From Bradyrhizobium forestalis (GTDB lineage Bacteria > Pseudomonadota > Alphaproteobacteria > Rhizobiales > Xanthobacteraceae): 64,000 bases of DNA. Below are positions 31,395-38,496 of the stretch, piece by piece (within the stretch, counting starts at the first letter, position 1; the number at the start of each line of letters is the position of its first letter). The translations under genes were made by a program, and so were the position numbers. The notes under the pieces were generated by a model, which saw only the letters and a list, made by a program, of their open reading frames with translations, was not told where the DNA came from and searched no databases. The stretch spans positions 48,514-112,513 of the forward strand of contig NZ_PGVG01000024.1 in the NCBI RefSeq assembly GCF_002795245.1, given 5' to 3'.

Positions 31395-31943
31395 TCACTG
31401 CGTGAAGAACTCGCCGCACTTCTGGACGTTTGCGTCCGCCGGTCCCCACGGCATGATCGGCACGGTCGAGGTCGAGTTCTTGGGCGAGCCTTCGATCAGC
31501 TTGTCCGAATAGACCATGTAGACCAGCACGTTGCGCTTGGCGTCGCAGCCGCGCACGATCTGCATCTTCTTGAAGAACAGCGACCGGCGCTGGCGGAACA
31601 TGTCGTCGCCCTGCTCCATCTTGTGCTTGAACTTGATCGGGCCGACCTGGCGACAGGCCAGCGAGATGTCCGAGACCTCCTCGGCAAGGCCGAGCCAGCC
31701 CTTGAAGCCCCCCTTCTCCGGCACCGTGAAATGACAGGCGACGCCCTCGACTTCGGGATCGTCGAGACCATAGGTCGCGAGCTTGTCGTTCGGGCTCATC
31801 CATTTGAACACGGTGGAGCGGCGGAAGATCAGATCGGGCTCATCGGCGGCCGATGCTGACGCCATTGGCGCGGCCAGAGCCAAGAGGAATAAAGCGAGGC
31901 CTTTCAAGCGGATGCTGGAAAGACCAGGGAAACGAGATGACAT
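31395..31943 (-). CDS. creA: CreA family protein
   Basis: A 182-residue exported protein of the CreA (DUF/PF05981) family. The signal peptide is LALFLLALAAPMASASA. The mature part carries the characteristic STVFKWMSPNDKLATYGLDDPEVEGVACHF, GLAEEVSDISLACRQVGPI and RRSLFFKKMQIVRGCDAKRNVLVYMVYSDK, ending SPKNSTSTVPIMPWG, a near-perfect family profile. CreA's role is unknown; in enterobacteria the gene sits by creBCD. No such neighbours are found here. The start ATG 31943 has GGAGA about 5 nt before it; ATG 31961 is less likely. Confidence 0.9.
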   Translation of the reverse strand: MSSRFPGLSSIRLKGLALFLLALAAPMASASAADEPDLIFRRSTVFKWMSPNDKLATYGLDDPEVEGVACHFTVPEKGGFKGWLGLAEEVSDISLACRQVGPIKFKHKMEQGDDMFRQRRSLFFKKMQIVRGCDAKRNVLVYMVYSDKLIEGSPKNSTSTVPIMPWGPADANVQKCGEFFTQ

Positions 31944-31961
31944 GAAGTTCTCCGGTAACAA

Positions 31962-32139
31962 GTCCCCGCAATGTAGGAACGCGAGCGGCGATCAGGAAGG
32001 CGACGGAGCGTCAAGCGCGGCCGCCGTTTACCGCTCCGTGAGGCTTTTTTGCTACGTCATGAACAAAAGTAGCTGACGGCAGAACCGCCCTGCTGGTGAA
32101 CGCGTATCCCCTTTGCGAGACTAACGTCTGATTTGGATT
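31962..32139. other. Short intergenic gap
   Basis: No gene or clear terminator. It should hold the divergent promoters of the creA-like gene and the L,D-transpeptidase gene. Confidence 0.35.
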
Positions 32140-33714
32140 ATGGATTCGAGGATGGACAGCGTGAACGGGTCTTCCGCCAAGCCGGCGCGGCTGTGGCAGG
32201 TCGCCATTTTGACGGCGGCGGGTGCGATCGGCGCGACCGGCCAGGCAGACGCAGCGTTTTATTATTGGACGGACTATTCCGACGGGTCCTATTACGCCCG
32301 TCAGGATCGACTTCCCGAAATACCGCGCCAGAAACCGCAAAAGCGTGGCGCCGCAAGCAAGAAGGAAGTCGTCGTCGAGAAGGAAGCCGGCATCAAGCCG
32401 CAAGGACCGCTCGTCATCGTCGTCTCGATCGACCGGCAGAAGGTGACGGTCTACGACAGCACCGGCGTGTTCGCGGAATCCCCGGTGTCGACGGGCATGA
32501 AGGGCCACTCGACACCGATGGGTGTGTTCAGCGTCATTCAGAAGCACAAATTCCACCACTCCAACATCTATAGCGGCGCGCCGATGCCGTACATGCAGCG
32601 GATCACCTGGTCCGGCGTCGCGATGCATGCCGGCGTGCTGCCGGGCTACCCGGCTTCGCACGGCTGCATCCGCATGCCGATGGCGTTCGCGATGAAGATG
32701 TGGAACTGGACCAAGATGGGTGCGCGCGTGATCGTGGCGCCCGGCCAGATGTCGCCGCAAAGCTTCTCCCATCCCCTGCTCGCCTCCACGCGCGTGCCGC
32801 CGCAACCCGCAGCGAGCGTCGAGCCGCAGACCAATGCCGGCGACAAGGCCGACAAGGGCGCCGTCGAAACCAAGCCGGTCGAGACGAAGACGGCCAGCGC
32901 CGACAGCGTGCTCGAGCTGCGCACCTCCGTCGGCCACGCCGTGATGTCGGATGTGACCACCGGCAATGCGCCCGCGCGCGAGGAAGCCGCAGCACCGGCC
33001 GACAAGGCCAAGACGGCCGAGGCATCTGATACGGCCAAGCCCCAGTCGGAAGGCGCGACCAAACCGGCGAACGACGACAAGCCCGCCGACAAGGTCGAGG
33101 CTATCAAGGCCGAGCCGGCCAAGACGGAGGCGGTGGACTCCGCGAAGACGCCCAATGCACAGGCTACTGCACCGGCGCTCGCCACCTCGCCCGATGCGAA
33201 GAAGGACGAGAACCGCGTTGCCGATCCTGCGCCGGCGGCTAGGCCTGATACGCCCAAGCGCGCCGGCCAGATTGCCATCTTCATCAGCCGCAAGGATTCC
33301 AAGCTCTATGTGCGGCAGAATTTTGCGCCGCTGTTCGAGGTGCCCGTCACGATCGCCGCGGGCGACAGGCCGCTCGGCACGCATATCTTCACCGCCGAAG
33401 TCGACAAGGCCGATGCCAATGCGCTGCGTTGGTCGGTGGTGTCGCTGCCCGTCTCCGCCCGCTCCGCGGCGCGCGAGGACGACAGCCGTGCATCGCGCCG
33501 CCAGCGCGGCGCCGCCGTGATCCCCATCGCCGCAAAACCGGTGATCACGCCGGACAGCCCGGCTGAAGCCCTCGACCGCATCTCGGTCCCCGCCGACACC
33601 ATGGCGAAGATCAACGAGATGCTGACGTCAGGCGGCTCGATCATCGTCTCCGACCAGGGCATCAACCAGGGCGAGACCGGCGAAGGCACCGACTTCATCG
33701 TCCGCCTGTACTAA
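32140..33714 (+). CDS. L,D-transpeptidase (YkuD domain) with long Ala/Pro/Lys-rich linker
   Basis: A 524-residue exported enzyme. After a signal-like segment (VAILTAAGAIGATGQADAA) a YkuD catalytic domain spans about residues 90-205, with VSIDRQKVTVYDS and active-site HAGVLPGYPASHGCIRMP (His and Cys in the usual order). It makes 3-3 cross-links or ties proteins to peptidoglycan in the periplasm. From about 210 to 370 a low-complexity linker rich in Ala, Lys, Glu, Asp, Pro follows. A second beta-rich unit (GQIAIFISRKDSKLYVRQ...GTHIFTAEV) resembles the start of another YkuD domain but has no catalytic Cys. ATG 32140 is chosen; ATG 32152 is an alternative. Confidence 0.9.
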   Translation: MDSRMDSVNGSSAKPARLWQVAILTAAGAIGATGQADAAFYYWTDYSDGSYYARQDRLPEIPRQKPQKRGAASKKEVVVEKEAGIKPQGPLVIVVSIDRQKVTVYDSTGVFAESPVSTGMKGHSTPMGVFSVIQKHKFHHSNIYSGAPMPYMQRITWSGVAMHAGVLPGYPASHGCIRMPMAFAMKMWNWTKMGARVIVAPGQMSPQSFSHPLLASTRVPPQPAASVEPQTNAGDKADKGAVETKPVETKTASADSVLELRTSVGHAVMSDVTTGNAPAREEAAAPADKAKTAEASDTAKPQSEGATKPANDDKPADKVEAIKAEPAKTEAVDSAKTPNAQATAPALATSPDAKKDENRVADPAPAARPDTPKRAGQIAIFISRKDSKLYVRQNFAPLFEVPVTIAAGDRPLGTHIFTAEVDKADANALRWSVVSLPVSARSAAREDDSRASRRQRGAAVIPIAAKPVITPDSPAEALDRISVPADTMAKINEMLTSGGSIIVSDQGINQGETGEGTDFIVRLY

Positions 33715-33760
33715 AGCGTTTTCGAGCGAAGTGGATACCGGTTCGCGTCAAGAAAACGCG
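33715..33760. repeat. Rhizobial dispersed palindrome (GCGTTTTC type)
   Basis: GCGTTTTCGAGCGAAGTGG ... AAGAAAACGCG has inverted arms GCGTTTTC (33716-33723) and GAAAACGC (33752-33759). It begins at the L,D-transpeptidase stop codon and may act as a transcription terminator or processing site. I recognise this sequence type as a common intergenic repeat in Rhizobiales. Confidence 0.7.
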
Positions 33761-33858
33761 TGAAGTCTAGCCCCTCGCAGCGTTCGATAACGCGGTGTTG
33801 ACGCGTGAGGTCGCAGTGGCGGAGTAACATGTCCTCGGATCATTTCGGGGACGCCGTC

Positions 33859-34428
33859 ATGATGAATCGCAGGACCGTGCTGAGCGTCACTCTTGCAAGT
33901 GCACTCGCGCCCGTAACGCACGCCCTCGCTGATGGCGGGATGAGCCGGATCTCGGCCTACGCCTTCTCCTTCCCCGCATTGTCAGGCGACGACATCCGCC
34001 TCGCCGCGTTCACCGGCAAACCGCTGCTGGTGGTGAACACCGCCTCGCTCTGTGGCTACACGCCGCAATATGCCGGCTTGCAGGAGATATGGAACGAGTT
34101 TCGCGAGCGCGGGCTTATCGTGATCGGCGTGCCCTCCAACGATTTCGGTGGCCAGGAGCCCGGCAGCGCGAGCGAGATCACGCAGACCGCGCATCACCAA
34201 TATGGTGTTACCTTCCCGGTTGCGGCCAAGGCCGTCGTGGTCGGAGCAAGAGCGCACCCCTTCTACAAATGGGCAGCCGAGGCCCGACCGAAGGAAGTTC
34301 CGCGCTGGAACTTCCACAAATACCTGATCGGCCGCGATGGCTATATCGCCGAGGTCTTTCCCTCCGCAGTCGAACCGGCCGACACGCGAATCAAAACGGC
34401 CATTGCCAGGGCGCTGGCCGATAGTTGA
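33859..34428 (+). CDS. Glutathione peroxidase family protein, exported
   Basis: A 189-residue thioredoxin-fold peroxidase. The N-terminus MMNRRTVLSVTLASALAPVTHALA looks like a Tat or Sec signal, so it is probably periplasmic. The active site is VVNTASLCGYTPQYAGLQ, with a Cys in the place of selenocysteine. The second family motif reads SNDFGGQEPGS, where the usual CNQFG has become SNDFG, so a resolving Cys is absent there. The third motif WNFHKYLIGRDG supplies Trp and Asn. It reduces peroxides using thioredoxin or glutathione. The start at 33859 is preferred over 33805. Confidence 0.85.
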   Translation: MMNRRTVLSVTLASALAPVTHALADGGMSRISAYAFSFPALSGDDIRLAAFTGKPLLVVNTASLCGYTPQYAGLQEIWNEFRERGLIVIGVPSNDFGGQEPGSASEITQTAHHQYGVTFPVAAKAVVVGARAHPFYKWAAEARPKEVPRWNFHKYLIGRDGYIAEVFPSAVEPADTRIKTAIARALADS

Positions 34429-34593
34429 CGCAGGCGCCCCTCATCCGGCTGGGCACAATTGTGGCGGGGCGTCAAACAGCCGTTGCAATGGCGAGGGCCC
34501 ACCATCTAGGCTAGGATCGTTTGGGGCAGGACGGTTTTTGCCACAGGCGAAAAGCCGCGGCGGAACAACGGGATCAATCTCGAGGACAACACC

Positions 34594-35616
34594 ATGCGTG
34601 TGGCGGCAGGACTGATTTTAGCAGGTGCGATCTCAGTGGCGATGACCGGCGCAGCATGGTCGCAGACACCGGCCGCGAAGCCCGCAGCCGCGGCGCAAGC
34701 CGCACCGGCGGCAACACCAACGGCTGCAACGCCCGCTGCGGCTCCGGCGCCCGCAGCAGCGGCTGCGGCGCCGGCGGGTTTCGTCAACCCGCCCCCGCCG
34801 AAACAGGCGCCGCAGCCGGCGCGCGCGGCCTGCAACACGCCAGGCGCCCTCGGTGTCGCCCGCACTGTCGAGATCGACACCACGGGCGGTCCCGGCTTCG
34901 GGTTCGAGCATTTCAAGGAGCTCGACTTCCTGCGCGACCACGAGGTGGTGCTGACCTTCGACGACGGCCCCTGGCCGAAGAACACGCCCGCCGTGCTGAA
35001 GGCGCTCGCCGACGAATGCACCACCGGGATCTTCTTCATCATCGGCAAGCACGCGACCTACGAGCCGGAGATCCTGAAGCAGGTCTACGCCGCCGGCCAC
35101 ACGGTGGGCAGCCACACCTGGTCGCACGCCAATCTGAACAACAAGAAGCTTAACGAAGCGCAGCGCAAGGACGAGATCGAGAAGGGTCTTTCCGCAGTGA
35201 AGTGGGCGCTCGGCGGCATCTCGCCCGCGCCGTTCTTCCGCTTCCCGGCGCTCCAGCATCCGCCGGAGATGGTCACCTATCTCGGCAACCGCAATGTCGG
35301 GATCTTCTCCTGCGATATCGACTCGTTCGACTTCAAGGCCTCCAAGCCCGAGAAGGTGATCGAGACCGTGATGAAGAAGCTCGACACCAAGGGCAAGGGC
35401 ATCATCCTGATGCACGACTTCCAGAAGCACACTGCGGAGGCCCTGCCCGAGCTGCTCAAGCGGCTGAAGGCCGGCGGCTACAAGGTGGTGGCGATGCGCG
35501 CCAAGTTCCCGGCCTCGACACTGCCGGAATACGACCAGGAGCTGCTCAAGGACATCAAGCTGCCGACGGTGAGCCAGCGCCCGGTCAATTCCGTGGTGAC
35601 GACCGTTTCCGAATAG
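34594..35616 (+). CDS. Polysaccharide deacetylase (NodB-homology) protein
   Basis: A 340-residue exported enzyme with signal peptide (LILAGAISVAMTGAAWSQ) and a long Ala/Pro-rich segment before the catalytic domain. NodB-homology motifs are VLTFDDGPWPKNT (motif 1, the two Asp), SHTWSHANL (motif 2, metal-binding His pair), FFRFPALQHP (motif 3), CDIDSFDF (motif 4) and ILMHDFQKHT (motif 5, catalytic His). It de-N-acetylates chitooligosaccharide, peptidoglycan or another envelope glycan; the substrate is undefined. It is followed by a RibD-like reductase gene with 7 nt between. Confidence 0.9.
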   Translation: MRVAAGLILAGAISVAMTGAAWSQTPAAKPAAAAQAAPAATPTAATPAAAPAPAAAAAAPAGFVNPPPPKQAPQPARAACNTPGALGVARTVEIDTTGGPGFGFEHFKELDFLRDHEVVLTFDDGPWPKNTPAVLKALADECTTGIFFIIGKHATYEPEILKQVYAAGHTVGSHTWSHANLNNKKLNEAQRKDEIEKGLSAVKWALGGISPAPFFRFPALQHPPEMVTYLGNRNVGIFSCDIDSFDFKASKPEKVIETVMKKLDTKGKGIILMHDFQKHTAEALPELLKRLKAGGYKVVAMRAKFPASTLPEYDQELLKDIKLPTVSQRPVNSVVTTVSE

Positions 35617-35623
35617 AAGGCCG

Positions 35624-36175
35624 TTGTCTTTCCGCATCGAAGGCTACGTCATCGTGTCAGCGGACGGCATGCTTGCCGACGCCGATCACGCCATGCCCGA
35701 CAGCCTGAAGTTCGAAGGCGACAAGCTGTTCTTCGAGCAGGCGCTCGATCGCGCCGCGCTGATCGTGCATGGCCGGCACTCGCATGAGCAGCAGCCGAAC
35801 TCGCCGAAGCGCAAGCGGCTGATCCTGACCCGCAAGATCAAGGACCTCACCGTCGATCCGGAGATGCCGAACGCGACGCTGTGGAATCCGGCGCATGCGA
35901 GCTTCGAAGAGGCCTGCGCCTTCGCGGACGTCGCCTCCGGCATGATCGCCGTCATCGGCGGCCCGGTCGTGTTCGACCTGTTCATGGACCGCTACGACAC
36001 GTTCTGGCTGTCGGAAGCCCCGCATGTGCGGCTGCCCGGCGGTGAAGGCTGTTTTGTCGGCGTGCCCCAGCGGACGCCTCACGAGGTGCTGGCTTCGCGT
36101 GGGATGAAGCCGGGAGCGCCGTACCTGCTCGACGCTGCGCATGAGGTGACCGTGACCCCGTGGCGGCCGGGCTAG
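35624..36175 (+). CDS. RibD C-terminal/dihydrofolate reductase-like protein
   Basis: A 183-residue protein of the RibD_C/DHFR superfamily. The beginning is MSFRIEGYVIVSADGMLAD, with the family's S-x-D-G pattern, then HGRHSHEQQPNSPKRKRLILT, and AVIGGPVVFDLFMDRYDTFWLSE, the NADP-binding Gly-Gly region. It reduces an unknown substrate using NADPH. It starts at TTG 35624; no ATG or strong ribosome site is visible, so the start is not secure. It is 7 nt after the deacetylase and may be cotranscribed. Confidence 0.75.
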   Translation: MSFRIEGYVIVSADGMLADADHAMPDSLKFEGDKLFFEQALDRAALIVHGRHSHEQQPNSPKRKRLILTRKIKDLTVDPEMPNATLWNPAHASFEEACAFADVASGMIAVIGGPVVFDLFMDRYDTFWLSEAPHVRLPGGEGCFVGVPQRTPHEVLASRGMKPGAPYLLDAAHEVTVTPWRPG

Positions 36176-36623
36176 CCTCTCGGCGCTGCCAACTCGCTCA
36201 CACCGGAGGCTCCGATTCAAAACAGGTAAAACAACCCCATGCAAAGTAACGGCAATATAATACCCTTGTTTATCTTGCTGGTTCAGCAAGCTGAAATTGG
36301 TCCCGCCGCCGGCCAGCGCAAAGCCGGCTAGCATATTTGCCGAGACCCAATAATCGGCCCCGACGGCGGTCGTGGCGCTATAGCCAACGTCTGTGGCGCT
36401 GCGTCAATATGAGCCGGCCACTCCGAAACACCGCATCAACAGACTGAGACAAAAGCGCAAGAGCGGACGGCTTTGGATCGAGGCTGCCGCCCCGCGGGCG
36501 GGAGGAATCGTACACGAACGAACCATTTCCCTTCGCCGGATATCAACCTACAGCCAGGCATGATTGGCCCGGCACCGCCCTTCCCCGCTCCTTACCGACG
36601 ATCAAGACGCGACCACGATCACC
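36176..36623. other. Gene-free gap with inverted copy of an intergenic motif
   Basis: About 450 bp with no supported gene. Positions 36226-36250 hold AAAACAACCCCATGCAAAGTA, the inverse of the 13128-13153 motif. The stretch ATTATATTGCCG at the same place looks AT-rich and could be a promoter, but it is not certain. The rest looks like spacer DNA before the AraC gene. Confidence 0.45.
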
Positions 36624-37739
36624 ATGACCGACGACGGTACGACGACAGGTCCGACAGACGCCTCCGGACTGACCGGCGATGCAGCCCCGATATCGTCCCT
36701 GCTACCGGCATTCGGCTTCACCGCCGATCAGATGGAGACGGATGCGAACGTCGCCGCCTGGCGGGAGGCTGTCGCCACGCTGTTCGAGGTCGACGAGCTC
36801 GCCGCCGGCGAACCGGGCCCGTTTCGCGCCGACATCAGCTCCTACGCCATGGGGCCGGCGCTGATCGGGCTGAGCCGCGCCAGCGGCCAGCGTTTCCGCC
36901 GGACGGCCGAAACGATCGCGCGCAGCGGCGTCGACCACATCATCCTCCAGCTCTATCTCAGGGGTGGCTATGACGGCATCGCGGGCACCCGGCCAATGCG
37001 GGTGCGCGCCGGCGACATCTGCCTGTTCGACCTCGCCCAGACGCTGGAGACCAAGGCGACGGCTTTCGAGAATGTCACGCTGGTCGTACCGCGCCCGATG
37101 TTCGGCACCCATCTCTTGCGGGTCGACGACCTACACGGCCTCGTCCTGCCGGGCAGCAGCGTGATCGCACGATTGCTGGCGGGACATCTCACCGCGCTCT
37201 TCGAATTTGCGCCGCGCATGACGCTCGACGAATGCCAATCGGTGGTCGAGGGCACGGTCTCGCTGCTGGCCGCCTGCCTGCGCAACGAGCTCGAACGTGG
37301 CGACGCCGATGCCGACCACACCGTCGCGGCGAGTCCGTCCCTGATGCGGATCCGCCGATATATCGAGGCCGGCCTTGCCCGTGAGGATTTATCCGCCAAT
37401 TCGATCGCGGCCCATTTCGGCCTCTCGCGGGCGTCACTGTACCGGCTGTTCGCGCCGGTCGGCGGCATCGCCGACTACATCCGCAGCCGCCGGCTGCACC
37501 GCGCCTTCTTCGACCTCGCCAATTCGGGCGCGCGTGGTCCGCGGATCAGCGAGGTCGCGCGGCGCTGGCAGCTCGGTACCGACGCGCATTTCACGCGCTC
37601 GTTCAAGGCAGCCTATGGCATCACGCCCCGCGCCGCGCGCGAGGCCGCATTGCTCGGCCTGCAGCGCGGTACCGATGGAGCGGGCAGCGCGACGATTTCC
37701 CGCTGGATGCGCGAGATCGCGCCCCCGAGAGCGGAGTGA
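36624..37739 (+). CDS. AraC family transcriptional regulator
   Basis: A 371-residue regulator with an N-terminal AraC_binding_2 sensor domain (RADISSYAMGPALIGLSRASGQRFRRT ... GDICLFDLAQ, VVPRPMF) and a C-terminal double HTH of AraC type: LSANSIAAHFGLSRASLYRLFAPVGGIADYIRSRRLHRAF and ISEVARRWQLGTDAHFTRSFKAAYGITP. The targets are not visible; an adjacent, oppositely oriented DoxX gene ends 4 nt away. ATG 36624 is chosen since 36564 and earlier frames lack a ribosome site. Confidence 0.9.
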   Translation: MTDDGTTTGPTDASGLTGDAAPISSLLPAFGFTADQMETDANVAAWREAVATLFEVDELAAGEPGPFRADISSYAMGPALIGLSRASGQRFRRTAETIARSGVDHIILQLYLRGGYDGIAGTRPMRVRAGDICLFDLAQTLETKATAFENVTLVVPRPMFGTHLLRVDDLHGLVLPGSSVIARLLAGHLTALFEFAPRMTLDECQSVVEGTVSLLAACLRNELERGDADADHTVAASPSLMRIRRYIEAGLAREDLSANSIAAHFGLSRASLYRLFAPVGGIADYIRSRRLHRAFFDLANSGARGPRISEVARRWQLGTDAHFTRSFKAAYGITPRAAREAALLGLQRGTDGAGSATISRWMREIAPPRAE

Positions 37740-37742
37740 CCG

Positions 37743-38195
37743 TTATACATCGCCGTAGGCCGCCTCGGCCGGACGCGTGGTGCGGCCATAGCCGATGATC
37801 ATGCAGAGCGCGCCGATGATCGACAGGTTCTTGAGCGCGTCGACCAGCATCTTGGCGTTGTCGGGAGCCGCCACGTTCCAGAAATCGTAGAACAGCACGG
37901 TCGCGACGGCGACGTAGATGATCAGCAGCATCGCGAAGAAGCGCGCGCCGAAATTCAGCGCAATCATCAGCCCAGCGACGATCTCGAGCCCGCCGATCGC
38001 GATCGCCAGGAGCTGCGGCGTGGTCATGGCCGTCGCCGTCTCGACCTGCTTGGCGTAGGGCGCGATGACGTCAGGCACCACGAGCTTGGTGGCGATGAAG
38101 TCGGCGGTCGCCTGGATGGCAAAGAGCTTGGTCGCGCCCGTGTAGATGAACAGCACGGCGAACAGGATTCGCCCGAAAGTCACGAACGCTGGCAT
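37743..38195 (-). CDS. DoxX family membrane protein
   Basis: A 150-residue inner-membrane protein with four hydrophobic segments. It starts PAFVTFGRILFAVLFIYTGATKL, a DoxX/SURF4 type signature. The second half has IAIGGLEIVAGLMIALNFGARFFAMLLIIYVAVATVLFYDFW. DoxX-like proteins act in membrane redox reactions or quinone-coupled processes; no partner is seen here. It converges with the AraC gene, 3 nt apart at the ends. Confidence 0.85.
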   Translation of the reverse strand: MPAFVTFGRILFAVLFIYTGATKLFAIQATADFIATKLVVPDVIAPYAKQVETATAMTTPQLLAIAIGGLEIVAGLMIALNFGARFFAMLLIIYVAVATVLFYDFWNVAAPDNAKMLVDALKNLSIIGALCMIIGYGRTTRPAEAAYGDV

Positions 38196-38311
38196 GATCG
38201 GCCTCTTGGCAAAAACCGCGCGGAACGCTTGAGGGGATTATGAAGAGTCCGTTTGCGCTTTTCAAACAGGGAAATGGAGACCTGAAAGTATTTCAAGGTT
38301 GGCGGTCTCTT

Positions 38312-38465
38312 CCCTTCTCCCCCTTGTGGGAGAACGTGGCTCGCCGCAAAGCGGCGAGACGGATGAGGGGTATCTCTCGGCACGGAAACTCGCGAGATCC
38401 CGAGGCGCGGAAACAACCCCTCATCCGGCGCTTCGCGCCACCTTCTCCCACAAGGGGAGAAGGAG
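38312..38465. repeat. Dispersed palindrome, family 2 (CTTCTCCCAC type)
   Basis: CCCTTCTCCCCCTTGTGGGAGAA at the left and CTTCTCCCACAAGGGGAGAAGG at the right form complementary ends. Inner arms CGGATGAGGGG and CCCCTCATCCGG also match. The element lies upstream of the DoxX gene and of the end of the malic-enzyme gene. This is a familiar type of intergenic palindrome in rhizobia and relatives. Confidence 0.8.
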
Positions 38466-38496
38466 TTGGACCATCGACGACGCTAGACCTCGCCCC

